DNA of 64,000 nt from Aequorivita iocasae (GTDB lineage: Bacteria; Bacteroidota; Bacteroidia; Flavobacteriales; Flavobacteriaceae). Shown in pieces: positions 1-8,482 of this stretch; position 1 is the stretch's first letter; each line of letters starts with the position of its first letter. Made by a program: the position numbers and the translations under genes. The stretch spans positions 2,294,001-2,358,000 of the forward strand of contig NZ_CP068439.1 of assembly GCF_016757735.1 (NCBI RefSeq). Direction: 5' to 3'. The notes beneath the pieces were generated by a model. The model searched no databases. It was not told the DNA's origin and saw nothing but the letters and a program-made list of their open reading frames with translations.

Positions 1-440
1 TTTTGCTTCCCGATATCAGTCTTTCGTATTCTTTGGGAAGCAATTCGGGCTTAAGCCAAAATCTCTATGCCTATCAAGTTGGGCTTAAAATTCCATTGCT
101 TTTCAGCGGAAATGCTTCAAGAATCAAAGCTTCCAAAATTGCTGCTGATGTAAGCCAGCAACAGGCTGAAGACTATAAAATACATCTCAATTCGCGAAAG
201 GCACAATTGCTCAATGAGCTTTCAAAGTATGGGGAAGCCCTTCAATATTATGAAAATGAGGGAAAAACTCTTTCCGAGGAAATCCTGAAAGCGGCAAATA
301 GCGGTTTCAAAAATGGAGAAATAGATTTTTTTCAATACATACAAAGCCTTGAAAACGCTTATGAGATTGAACTCCAATATCTCGAAAATCTCAACAATTA
401 CAATCAGGCGGTCATCGCCCTCAATTATTTAATATTATAA
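1..440 (+). CDS. TolC/CzcC-type outer-membrane efflux domain, C-terminal fragment
   Basis: The reading frame is open at the left edge (codons in phase from base 3), so only the last 145 or so residues are seen. The sequence is long amphipathic helix and ends in a helical hairpin like the C-terminal half of TolC-family outer-membrane factors, which form the exit duct of RND pumps. The adaptor gene follows after 11 bases, so the two are co-transcribed. In many Bacteroidota the CzcA-type pump carries this TolC-like part as a C-terminal fusion. Whether this fragment is a separate CzcC or the tail of such a fusion cannot be decided here. Confidence 0.75.
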   Translation, partial: LLPDISLSYSLGSNSGLSQNLYAYQVGLKIPLLFSGNASRIKASKIAADVSQQQAEDYKIHLNSRKAQLLNELSKYGEALQYYENEGKTLSEEILKAANSGFKNGEIDFFQYIQSLENAYEIELQYLENLNNYNQAVIALNYLIL

Positions 441-451
441 AAACATTCGTT

Positions 452-1618
452 ATGAGTTATATAAAATCACTTTTGTTGCTTTCCGTTTTGGTTCTGGCAG
501 CCTGCAACAATTCAAAATCAGAAGAATCTCCTCTTGAAATGACGTCGGAAGAAAACAATTCTGGAATGATCCATCTTTCAAAAGCACAGTTTGAAAACGC
601 AAAAATGGAGGTGGGGCAACTTTCCGAAAAACCTTTTGCCCAAAAGGTTCAAACCAGCGGCATGATTGACGTGCCGCCACAGAATAAGGCGGTGATAAGT
701 GCCTTTGCGGGAGGATATATCAAAAACACCCCATTATTGGTGGGTAATAAGGTTACTAAAGGGCAACGGTTGGTAACCCTCGAAAACCCTGAGTTTATTA
801 CTATGCAGCAAAATTATCTTGAAACTGCCGAACAGCTATCCTATCTAAAATCGGAGTACGAACGGCAACAGATAATGTTTGAAGAAAAAATTACTTCCCA
901 GAAAAGCTTTCTAAAGGCCGAAAGCGAGTACAAATCAAACTTGGCTCGCTATAACAGTTTGAAGAAAAACCTTGAAATACTAAACATAAATCCTGCATCG
1001 GTTCAGGCTGGCAATATTGTTTCAGCAGTAAATATCTACAGCCCCATTGACGGCAACGTGACCCAGATATTTGTGAATACGGGCACCTACGTCTCGCCAG
1101 CCGACAAGATTATGGAAATTATGAACACCGACCATATTCATTTGGAACTAAAGGTTTTTGAAAAGGATCTCCTACAGCTTAAAAAAGAACAGGAAATACT
1201 TTTTACCGTTCCCGAAGCCTCCAAAGAAGTATTCAAAGGCGAGGTGCATTTGGTGGGAACATCCATTGACCCCAATATGCGAATTGCCATGGTGCACGGG
1301 CACATAGACGAAAAGGACGAGCACAACTTTACCGCTGGCATGTTTGTGGAGGCACAGATTGTTACAGGCACCTCAGACCAATGGGCGCTTCCGGAAAACG
1401 CCGTGGTGGAAATGGAAGGTAAAAACTACATTTTAAAGATTGAAAACGAGAATGCAGAAGAATTGGAAATCCTTCCCGTGGAAGTAGAAATTGGAGAGAC
1501 TTACAATGGCTTCACGGCGATTGAGAAATCTGAGAAATTTAAACCTGAAACTAAGTTTTTAACCAAAGGTGCATTTGTGCTCTTACAGGAAGATGCTGGT
1601 GGCGGGCATGGTCATTAA
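452..1618 (+). CDS. RND efflux periplasmic adaptor (CzcB/CusB-like lipoprotein)
   Basis: This is a membrane-fusion protein that links an inner-membrane RND pump to an outer-membrane channel. Residues 1-18 form a lipoprotein signal ending in LAAC, so the mature protein is anchored by an acylated cysteine. A barrel-sandwich (lipoyl-like) half, a coiled-coil hairpin at about residues 125-175, a second lipoyl half and a beta-barrel follow in the usual order. The C-terminus is glycine/histidine rich (GGGHGH), which suggests a divalent metal or copper substrate. Length (388 residues) is normal. It is the last gene of the truncated efflux operon. The substrate is inferred only from family and the His tail. 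Confidence 0.85.
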   Translation: MSYIKSLLLLSVLVLAACNNSKSEESPLEMTSEENNSGMIHLSKAQFENAKMEVGQLSEKPFAQKVQTSGMIDVPPQNKAVISAFAGGYIKNTPLLVGNKVTKGQRLVTLENPEFITMQQNYLETAEQLSYLKSEYERQQIMFEEKITSQKSFLKAESEYKSNLARYNSLKKNLEILNINPASVQAGNIVSAVNIYSPIDGNVTQIFVNTGTYVSPADKIMEIMNTDHIHLELKVFEKDLLQLKKEQEILFTVPEASKEVFKGEVHLVGTSIDPNMRIAMVHGHIDEKDEHNFTAGMFVEAQIVTGTSDQWALPENAVVEMEGKNYILKIENENAEELEILPVEVEIGETYNGFTAIEKSEKFKPETKFLTKGAFVLLQEDAGGGHGH

Positions 1619-1630
1619 GAAACTACAGGC

Positions 1631-1766
1631 GTCATTGCGAGCGCAGCGAAGCAATCTCTTTGGGTTTAGGTGATAACATGGTTATGGGCATTTTCTCCGG
1701 ACAGATTAACTGCGTTGAATCTTCGATTTGCTTGAATCGCTCCTTAGATTGCTGCTTCGCAATGAC
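1631..1766. repeat. Dispersed inverted-repeat element, copy 1 (136 bp)
   Basis: The element is bounded by perfect 10-bp inverted ends, GTCATTGCGA at 1631-1640 and TCGCAATGAC at 1757-1766. An inner arm (GAAGCAATCT) has an imperfect partner near the other end, so the whole can fold into a long hairpin. A second copy lies at 9271-9384. It sits between two convergent genes and runs into the 3' end of the AstE-like gene. It resembles REP/BIME-type elements; no transposase is present. Confidence 0.8.
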
Positions 1767-2689
1767 GGCTCACTGTTAGCTTCAGTCGCCACAAAAAAAC
1801 CATCGTTTCCTTGCTTTTGGTATAAGGGCATAAAAATATATGCATCCCATTTACTGTAAACGGGTTTCCCGTTTTGATATGCTAAAAGTTCCCCTTTTTT
1901 AATAGGCTGAAAATTACTGTAGCCGGCTTCCATCCTAAATTCATCCTCGGGTGCTAAGCCATGTCTGTAGCTTATTTCAAAAGTCTTTTGTTTCTTTTTG
2001 TTATCAAGGAGCATGGCGGCTGCTTCGGGATAGTGGCTAAGTTTTTCTAGGTCCAATTTACAAGCATTTACAAGTGCTAACCAAATTATCCCCTCATGAT
2101 TCATTTCCGCCACTTTGCTTTCGTGCTGGCCTCCTTCAAATACAAAACCTGTAATGCCAATTCTACTTTCATAATGATCTATACACCCCAATACGATATC
2201 GGAAAACCCACGTATTATGTGGGTAGGAAATTGATGCGCCCACACATCATTGTCGTTTACCTCTTGCACCGATATGTAGGGCGCACTGGCAGAGGAAGTA
2301 GTGTGGCAGTCTAAAAAATACCGCTTGGTAAATTCTTCTTCGGGATATTGATTGAGTATTTCAATAATCTCAAACATTTCTTTCTTTTCGTGACTGTCTA
2401 TAATTTTATTCTTAATATTTTCAACGGTCCAGGTTCGGTTAAGGTCTTCATCAATAAAGCGTACACCTTGCTGCAGGGCCGCTCTATTTCCAGATACGCC
2501 AATTACCCTGCCTTTTATCTTTGGTTTTTCCGCTTCCAATATTTCAAATACTTTCTGAAGTGCCCTTAGGCCACTGGGTTCATTTCCATGTATTCCTGCG
2601 GTTATAAATAACAAGGGGCCATCAAGTCCAGAACTGTAGGTTCCGATAACCCTAGGTATTTCAATATTTATCTTTTTATAATTATTCAT
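1706..2689 (-). CDS. Succinylglutamate desuccinylase/aspartoacylase-family zinc hydrolase
   Basis: M14-type zinc carboxypeptidase fold of the AstE/AspA family, which hydrolyses N-acyl amino acids or amide bonds. The zinc motif GIHGNEPSG (about residues 33-41) supplies His and Glu, and LDCHTTSS (about residue 126) the third ligand; FEGGQHE carries the likely catalytic Glu. It is the third gene of a minus-strand unit after the QEGLA protein and the GshB-like ligase, about 50 bases downstream of the latter. The last 19 residues (from SLRSS on) are encoded by the dispersed inverted repeat at 1631-1766, so the natural C-terminus has been replaced or extended. The substrate is unknown; the neighbours suggest a peptide or amide made by the ATP-grasp partner. 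Confidence 0.85.
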   Translation of the reverse strand: MNNYKKINIEIPRVIGTYSSGLDGPLLFITAGIHGNEPSGLRALQKVFEILEAEKPKIKGRVIGVSGNRAALQQGVRFIDEDLNRTWTVENIKNKIIDSHEKKEMFEIIEILNQYPEEEFTKRYFLDCHTTSSASAPYISVQEVNDNDVWAHQFPTHIIRGFSDIVLGCIDHYESRIGITGFVFEGGQHESKVAEMNHEGIIWLALVNACKLDLEKLSHYPEAAAMLLDNKKKQKTFEISYRHGLAPEDEFRMEAGYSNFQPIKKGELLAYQNGKPVYSKWDAYIFMPLYQKQGNDGFFVATEANSEPSLRSSNLRSDSSKSKIQRS

Positions 2690-2741
2690 TACACGGTGTG
2701 CTTTACGTATTAAATCTTTTTTACGGCCTATTCCTTAATAA

Positions 2742-3794
2742 TTAATCCATGGTAGCCAACTCTTTATTGGTCAAGCTATTTTTATAATATTTTTTATACT
2801 CTATTTTACGTTCAATAGCCGCTACAACGGTATCTGTAAAGGCAGGAAGTTTAATATCTTCGCAATAGTCCAAACCTCCCGGGCTTAAAACATTTATCTC
2901 TATTAATTTATCATTCACAATATCAAGGCCCACAAAAAAGAGTCCGTCTCTAATTAATTTTGGCGCCGTTAGTGAAACAATTTTTTCTATTTCTGGGGTA
3001 AGTTTGGCCTTTTTTGCCTTAGCGCCCAGGGCAAGGTTGCTTCTAAACTCTGAACTGTCATTATTTACTCTTCTAATAATGGCTTTTTCCCCATCTTCTT
3101 CCAGTAATTTTCCGTTCATAAGAATAACTCTTACATCGCCCTTACTCACTTCAGGAAGAAATTCTTGGGCAATTATATAGCCTTTGGCACTGATGGTATC
3201 TACTATTTGATTGAGGTTTTTCTTGTCCTTATCAATCAAATACACATCTTGCCCGCCAGAACCTTCCAATGGTTTTAGCACCATTTTTTTACCCATTTTT
3301 TCCCAGAACTTTAACAGGTCTTCCTTATTGCGGGTGATTAGGCTGTCTGGTTTTATTTCAGAAGGCAGTTCCTCAAAATAAAGTTTGTCAATAAAGGCGT
3401 GGCTCATTGCAAATGCATCGTTTAATACCAATACACCATTTTGCTGTATCATTCTTGCAAAGGCAATTCCGCTATGCTCTGCCCAATGTCTGTCTGAAGT
3501 TTCCTCTGTAGGATTGTTTCTTAAAAACACTACGTCCATATCTGTACTTGGCACAGCCTTGGCTTTTAGTTTGTCGTCCTGCACTTGTTCCCAGAATTCT
3601 TCTACAGTTTCCCCTTTTACCGAGGCGGGTATTTTTTTACAGCGCAGCCTTATGTTTTCATCGCGGTGGAAAATAAAGTCGCCAACGCTCATTACATACA
3701 CGGTATGGCCGCGCTCGTGCGCTTTTTTCAATATGACCACCGAAGTCCCGCAAGCCTCGGTTTTAATATCACTGATTACAAAACATATTTTCAT
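2742..3794 (-). CDS. GshB-like ATP-grasp ligase
   Basis: The 350-residue protein follows the E. coli glutathione synthetase plan throughout: N-terminal pre-ATP-grasp domain, the stretch LITRNKEDLLKFWEK, the ATP-binding KPLEGSGGQDV loop, GDVRVILMNG, and the C-terminal VGLDIVNDKLIEINV containing the Mg-binding Glu and Asn. Such enzymes join a carboxylate to an amine with ATP through an acyl phosphate. It starts 2 bases after the QEGLA gene stop and is surely co-transcribed. No gshA is in the window. In this genomic setting such genes are found beside QEGLA and amidohydrolase genes, so the product may be a different peptide. The fold is certain, the substrate is not. Confidence 0.85.
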   Translation of the reverse strand: MKICFVISDIKTEACGTSVVILKKAHERGHTVYVMSVGDFIFHRDENIRLRCKKIPASVKGETVEEFWEQVQDDKLKAKAVPSTDMDVVFLRNNPTEETSDRHWAEHSGIAFARMIQQNGVLVLNDAFAMSHAFIDKLYFEELPSEIKPDSLITRNKEDLLKFWEKMGKKMVLKPLEGSGGQDVYLIDKDKKNLNQIVDTISAKGYIIAQEFLPEVSKGDVRVILMNGKLLEEDGEKAIIRRVNNDSSEFRSNLALGAKAKKAKLTPEIEKIVSLTAPKLIRDGLFFVGLDIVNDKLIEINVLSPGGLDYCEDIKLPAFTDTVVAAIERKIEYKKYYKNSLTNKELATMD

Positions 3795-3796
3795 AT

Positions 3797-5632
3797 TTAT
3801 ATAAGTTTAGAGAGGGAAACCCCTTGTTTAAGTTTGTCTATTCGTTGTTCAAAATCTTTTTGTTGCAGGTATCTTGGTTTTAATTTTGGGGCCTGCAGTA
3901 ATCCCCGGGCAGATAAATCTGTAATCATCGGTACGTGTTTAAGCGCAAATTTTCCTGCCAGCAGAAATTCCAAATTCCCACCCTCCATAAGATACTCACG
4001 CAGTTGAACCAGGCCTTTTAAGTAAATAATATCCTTTAAAAATCCACCCCCCTGAAACATTCTGGAAGTAATATTAAAAGCGTTTTCTTTTGAAAAATTA
4101 TGGGTACTATAGAGCAGATTGAAGACTTCTTTAAACTCCGCATTCTCCATAAGTGCCGCTCCAGCCACTACACGTCCAGCCAGCATCCGCAAACGATTGG
4201 CGGAAAGACTCCCTATTAAATATTCAGAAAGTACGGCAATGCCTTCCTGTAGGGGGTCGTAATCTGCAAAGCCTACACCTAACTGACTTAAGGGCTGTTG
4301 CTTGCCGTTGTAGTGGGTAAGGGCGTGGGTGCCTATTTCATGCTGTATCAATGCCTGTGCCTCCTGATGCGTTAATGTATAATCGGCCGGCAGATAGAGT
4401 TCTCCATTACTTACCATCATAACATTCACATCCTGGCGTATATGGACTTTAGATTGAAAATTGGCATCTTGTTGCTTAAAGAACTCAAATTCAGCTTCCG
4501 CCATTTTAGCAAATGCATTTGCATCCAATAATTCTGCATTATTATTTTGAATGTCTTCGGGTATGTTTTGAAGTATTAATTCTGCTTCGGTTACTATGTT
4601 TTTATCCAGCCCTTTATAGAGTCTCACACTGCTGTAAAAAAAGTTTTTAGAGCCCCGTTCCTTCAGCATAGTTAGCTGTTGATCCAATTCTTCCCGCTTT
4701 TCGTGGAAAAGGTAAGAGAGCGCGGGATCATCTATTTGGTCTATTTCCAGGTTGTATAGTTTCCTTTTGAGAATATCCGGATCAATGGGGAGGAGACGAT
4801 AGTGATATTCTTCTACCTTTTTAAAGTTACTTTCAAAAAAACTGTTTCGAATACTCTGTATGTTTACGGGCGCCACCAACAGTAAAAACTGATAGCTGTT
4901 TTCTATCTGTGTAAGCTCACGGTCCATTCTAAACACTTCCTTATGGATTTTCCGTTTCCCCAAAGCGTAATAACTGGCCAATTTACTGGAAGTCTGTACC
5001 CGTATAAATTCAAAAACCGATTGCTGAATAGCCTTGGCCACGCTCTCTTGGAATTGCCTAAAATAAAGTGGATATACCTCACCCTCGCCATCACGAAATA
5101 CGGGGGGTACTTCTAAGCCTATGAGCGTTCCGCCACAGTCTTTTATCTCTTCTATACTCATTAGGGCAGACTCGTTTTTTTGCTGCCGTTGTTTGGTTTG
5201 CTCTATCCTAGCATTTAACTTTACGCCATAGGTTGTACCTTGAATTTTTTCAAGTGCCTTGCGAAGTACGTCCAAGGAAACCGGAAGCTTGTGCGAAGGA
5301 CCACGAATCACGAATTCGGTACTGCTTTCAGGCCCACTGTATATTTCCATAAGAAAAAAACTACCAAAACGGGCGCTCATCCTTTCGGTGAGTTGACTTA
5401 TAATTTCACGGGAATATTCAAAATTATCCTCCCCAATAATCAGGTAGCTGGCTCCTGTTCGTGCTAGCCGTAAAGTTGCTTTGTCATTGGGGCGCTTCCT
5501 ATAAATAAGAAGAAAAGGAACATCGTGCTCCAAAAACAAAAAACCCCCATTTGGAAGACTCTTGACGGTACGTTGCCCGTCTGCAAGTTCTCCTATCAGT
5601 TCTTCTTTGTCCGTCACAGCAATTGCCTTCAT
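3797..5632 (-). CDS. QEGLA-motif protein (DUF1704), HExxxH metallopeptidase-like
   Basis: This is a full-length member (611 residues) of the family annotated as flavohaemoglobin expression-modulating QEGLA-motif protein, related to the tyrosine carboxypeptidase (MATCAP-like) zinc peptidases. The zinc-binding helix reads HEIGTH (about residues 432-437) and the family motif reads QEGIA about 25 residues later, with a following Glu. The N-terminal half is a mixed alpha/beta domain without a recognised motif. It is the first gene of a tight three-gene unit with the GshB-like ligase and the AstE-like hydrolase. The role is inferred to be amide or peptide processing; family membership is secure. 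Confidence 0.85.
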   Translation of the reverse strand: MKAIAVTDKEELIGELADGQRTVKSLPNGGFLFLEHDVPFLLIYRKRPNDKATLRLARTGASYLIIGEDNFEYSREIISQLTERMSARFGSFFLMEIYSGPESSTEFVIRGPSHKLPVSLDVLRKALEKIQGTTYGVKLNARIEQTKQRQQKNESALMSIEEIKDCGGTLIGLEVPPVFRDGEGEVYPLYFRQFQESVAKAIQQSVFEFIRVQTSSKLASYYALGKRKIHKEVFRMDRELTQIENSYQFLLLVAPVNIQSIRNSFFESNFKKVEEYHYRLLPIDPDILKRKLYNLEIDQIDDPALSYLFHEKREELDQQLTMLKERGSKNFFYSSVRLYKGLDKNIVTEAELILQNIPEDIQNNNAELLDANAFAKMAEAEFEFFKQQDANFQSKVHIRQDVNVMMVSNGELYLPADYTLTHQEAQALIQHEIGTHALTHYNGKQQPLSQLGVGFADYDPLQEGIAVLSEYLIGSLSANRLRMLAGRVVAGAALMENAEFKEVFNLLYSTHNFSKENAFNITSRMFQGGGFLKDIIYLKGLVQLREYLMEGGNLEFLLAGKFALKHVPMITDLSARGLLQAPKLKPRYLQQKDFEQRIDKLKQGVSLSKLI

Positions 5633-5895
5633 GAGTTCAATTTTTTCTCGCTTTTTATCCTTTTGTTGATGGGAATATATAAAAACCCAAGTGTAGCCAT
5701 CTTGTTTTTAATATTATTTAACAAGGCATTAGGACAGATTTGTAAGTTTGAAACGCCCCTTTGATCCTCCCTCAACAAGGTCGGAACAGGCTCTTCAAAG
5801 GGGAAATTTTTTGTTTAGGACAAGATATTTATAAGGGGTGAGGCGGATTTTAATGCAAAGGTGATTGGAAATATCTCCCTTATGGGAATTTAATC

Positions 5896-6024
5896 TTATT
5901 CCTCGGAATCATCTATCTTTCCCTCCCTTTTATCCTTCCTATATTCCTTTTCCTGATTGGCGTTGTTTTTTTCAGGATCAATGGGGCGTTGCTCTGGTCT
6001 TGTGGAATCTTTTCTACTTTCCAT
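5896..6024 (-). CDS. Small hydrophilic protein (42 aa), unknown function
   Basis: A short open frame from ATG at 6024 encodes 42 residues that are almost all charged or polar (MESRKDSTRPEQRPIDPEK at the N-terminus, KIDDSEE at the end). It has no hydrophobic core and would be disordered. Composition is unlike a shadow frame and fills an otherwise empty spacer. No family is recognised. It could be a small stress-type protein or a chance frame. Confidence 0.4.
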   Translation of the reverse strand: MESRKDSTRPEQRPIDPEKNNANQEKEYRKDKREGKIDDSEE

Positions 6025-6085
6025 AAATATTTGTTTTAATAGGTGCTTGTGAATTATTATCTCATTCCACTTTTATAAGATAGGC

Positions 6086-7075
6086 TTAAAGCGGAGTCTG
6101 GGCTTTTTCATAAATAAGTTTTTTGTCTTTCAATTCTTTCCAAAACGCTGCCGGGATTTTTGTATTTAAGGCTTTTACATTATCCTGAACCTGTTCTATT
6201 TTGCTTGCCCCGGGAATGATGGACACAAATTCATCTGCCGCCAACACAAAATGCATTGCGGCGGTTATTATATCAATATCGTGCTTTTTGGCAATGGCAG
6301 CTATGTTTGCCCGTTTTTCCGCCATTCCCTTCGGGATGGTAGGCTTGTAGTTATAACGCTCTCTACCGGCTATATAACCAGAATTGTAGCCTGCCCCCGA
6401 AACTAATTTCACCCCCTGCTTTTTTACGGCAGGCAGCAATCGGTCCACAGCATCTTCATGCTCAAGAATGGAGTACTGCGTGGCCGAAAGACAAATATCC
6501 GGGTCGGCAGCTTCCATACAATCCAAGATAGGGCGTATCTTGTTAACCCCCATTCCCCAAGCTTTTATGATGCCTTGGGAACGGTAATCGGAAAGCACTT
6601 TGAACGCACCTTTTTTGGCTATTTCCATATGATATTCGTACCGATCGCCCACTTGATCCTCAGAAAGGTCGTGTACATATACAATGTCAATGAAATCAAG
6701 CCCCGTTCTTTTTAGACTATCTTCTATTGATTTCTTTGTGGCATCTGCCGAATAATCGTGGTAATAATCAAAGGGCAACGGATTTTCCCACATAGTAGGT
6801 GGGACCTCTTCCTTAGGCACTTCCTTGAAAAGGCGCCCCACTTTGGTAGAGAACAAAAATTCATCTCTATTTTGTTTGTTAAGAAATTCTCCAAAGCGGC
6901 GCTCACTTTTGGTAAGCCCGTACCAAGGGGAGGTATCGTAATAACGAATGCCCAAATCCCAAGCCTGTTGCAGAATGTTGTGTGCCTGTTCCTCTGTAAT
7001 ATTTTCAAAGCCTGTACCAATGGCAACGCCACCTAGTCCTAGCTTGTGTTTCTCTTTCATTTCCAGTTTTTTCAT
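6086..7075 (-). CDS. Aldo/keto reductase
   Basis: A 329-residue (alpha/beta)8 barrel NADPH oxidoreductase. The catalytic tetrad region is visible: YYDTSPWYGLTKSE gives Asp and Tyr (about residues 47-53), the active-site Lys lies in FSTKVGR, and the His in VYVHDL. The sequence resembles the D-threo-aldose 1-dehydrogenase / pyridoxal dehydrogenase branch (LGLGG at the start, SIIPGASK near the C-terminus for cofactor phosphate binding). It is monocistronic and followed on the map by a heptamer repeat array. The substrate is likely a sugar or another small aldehyde; this is family inference. Confidence 0.9.
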   Translation of the reverse strand: MKKLEMKEKHKLGLGGVAIGTGFENITEEQAHNILQQAWDLGIRYYDTSPWYGLTKSERRFGEFLNKQNRDEFLFSTKVGRLFKEVPKEEVPPTMWENPLPFDYYHDYSADATKKSIEDSLKRTGLDFIDIVYVHDLSEDQVGDRYEYHMEIAKKGAFKVLSDYRSQGIIKAWGMGVNKIRPILDCMEAADPDICLSATQYSILEHEDAVDRLLPAVKKQGVKLVSGAGYNSGYIAGRERYNYKPTIPKGMAEKRANIAAIAKKHDIDIITAAMHFVLAADEFVSIIPGASKIEQVQDNVKALNTKIPAAFWKELKDKKLIYEKAQTPL

Positions 7076-7142
7076 AATTATCGCTTTTATCCTCTAAATT
7101 AAAGGTTCTATTTTTTTCTGGCAGTTAAGGAAAGGTTATAAT

Positions 7143-7370
7143 TGTGAGGCTTGAGACGTGAATCGTGAATCGTGAATTGTGAATTGTGAATTGTGAAACG
7201 TGAGACGTGAGACGTGAGACGTGGGTCGTGAATTGTGAATTGTGAAACGTGAGACGTGGGTCGTGGGTCGTGGGTCGTGAATCGTGAATCGTGAATCGTG
7301 AATTGTGAAACGTGAGTCGTGGGTCGTGGGTCGTGGGTCGTGAATTGTTGAATTGGGGAATTGTGAATCG
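7143..7370. repeat. Heptamer tandem array A (GTGAATC/GTGAGAC/GTGGGTC type)
   Basis: About 30 consecutive 7-bp units of the form GAATCGT, GAATTGT, GAAACGT, GAGACGT and GGGTCGT. The period stays at 7 although units differ at two or three positions. It fills most of the spacer between the aldo/keto reductase and the LuxR gene. Because 7 is not a multiple of 3, it creates spurious frames rich in Thr, His and Asp-Ser-Arg on the minus strand. It has no spacers and is not a CRISPR array. Confidence 0.9.
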
Positions 7371-7414
7371 TTAGGGTTGTCATAACCCACTGTCGTAACG
7401 CAGCTAAATGATAG

Positions 7415-8221
7415 TTATAGATTTAGCTCGATCACGTTGTACAACAGACTTTTTGCAATAAGTTCGGCAGCGTTGGAGCAGCCACTTTTGGCAAGTATAT
7501 TTTTCCGGTGGGTTTTCACGGTATTTGGGGAAAGGTGAAAATTTTCGGCAATCTCTTTTGCGTTAAGTCCTTGGGCAATGGCAGTGATAACTTCTTTTTC
7601 GCGATGGGTAAACAAGCTGGTAAAAGGAGTATCGTCTAATTTTTTTGGGGGACTAAAAACTTCCTTGTCCAATGGTAGGTTATAATATGATTTGCCCCCG
7701 TGCAGGTGAATGAAGGAGAGAGTGTCAGTCTTTGTGGTTTTTAAATGTGTAATATCGGTATGCACTGTAAACACATGCTCTACGGCATCATTTTCCGATA
7801 ATGTTAGGGTGGTACACTGCATAATCATAGTACGGTGCTTTCCTTTATGGTCCACCATTTTGTAGGGATATAGTATTTTATAATCCAACAGTTCATCAGG
7901 CCTTAAAAAGTTCACAAAAAAGTCCTTGATTATGCGTTCTTTCTTCTGTATAAGTTCAATCTCTTCGGGCAAGGCCTGTTGCAAAAGTTGCAGCATATTA
8001 ACATCTTCCGGCGCTATGCCCGTAAAATCAGTCACTGAATCGGAAATAAAATCAAGCTCCAAGTTGTGCATGTTTAGCACATAATAATACGATTCGCCCA
8101 TCGTAAAAAAAGTAGCAAATCTATGCAGCTGCTCTTTTGTGTTGTATTCCTTATAGTTTTTTATTTTATTCGAGTATTCTGATTGCCAGAAGTTTACTAC
8201 CTCTTTAAAGTTTTGGGACAT
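7415..8221 (-). CDS. PAS-like sensor / LuxR-type transcription factor
   Basis: The N-terminal 180 residues form a PAS-like sensor domain (YYYVLNMHNLELDFIS; GIAPEDVNML; later HTDITHLK). The C-terminal 65 residues form a LuxR/GerE helix-turn-helix with the hallmark LTHREKEVI-like start (FTHREKEVITAIAQGLNAK), SPNTVKTHRKNIL as the recognition helix, and a final dimerisation helix. No receiver domain or phospho-acceptor is present, so the signal is probably a ligand or contact sensed by the PAS part. An 18-bp palindrome lies 10 bases before the start codon (8231-8248). Targets are unknown. Confidence 0.85.
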   Translation of the reverse strand: MSQNFKEVVNFWQSEYSNKIKNYKEYNTKEQLHRFATFFTMGESYYYVLNMHNLELDFISDSVTDFTGIAPEDVNMLQLLQQALPEEIELIQKKERIIKDFFVNFLRPDELLDYKILYPYKMVDHKGKHRTMIMQCTTLTLSENDAVEHVFTVHTDITHLKTTKTDTLSFIHLHGGKSYYNLPLDKEVFSPPKKLDDTPFTSLFTHREKEVITAIAQGLNAKEIAENFHLSPNTVKTHRKNILAKSGCSNAAELIAKSLLYNVIELNL

Positions 8222-8230
8222 TATATTTTG

Positions 8231-8248
8231 TGTTATCTATTGGTAACA
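8231..8248. promoter_or_regulatory. Palindrome before the LuxR-type gene
   Basis: TGTTA at 8231-8235 and TAACA at 8244-8248 form an interrupted 18-bp palindrome in the leader of the PAS-LuxR gene. The position suits autoregulation. A second palindrome, GATTC-6-GAATC, lies at 8261-8276. Neither matches the two operator families described elsewhere in the window. Confidence 0.3.
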
Positions 8249-8482
8249 ATATAAAATCGGGATTCTATTAAGAATCGATTTTCCGGTAAAAAAATAGAAA
8301 TCCTTTAGCAAAAAACCTAAAACATTTACACTTTTTAGTAACATAATTTCAAAATTATGGGCTAAAAAAACCTGGGGTTTGAAGCACAACCTTAGAAAAA
8401 ACGGCAAATAATATCCCCCAAAAAGGGTATTGACTTTGCCTAAAAAATCCTGTTTGTTTGTAAGAGATAAAAAAATAATACC

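Noticed and set aside
2742-3794. Calling the ATP-grasp gene gshB, glutathione synthetase
   Set aside because: Fold and motifs agree, but no gshA is present and the operon partners suggest another product; the name would claim too much.
7143-7370. Possible CRISPR array
   Set aside because: Units of 7 bp with no spacers and no cas genes; this is a simple tandem array.
7108-7390. Two overlapping minus-strand frames rich in Thr/His/Asp/Ser/Arg
   Set aside because: They are translations of heptamer array A in two frames; the repeat period (7) makes any frame open by chance.
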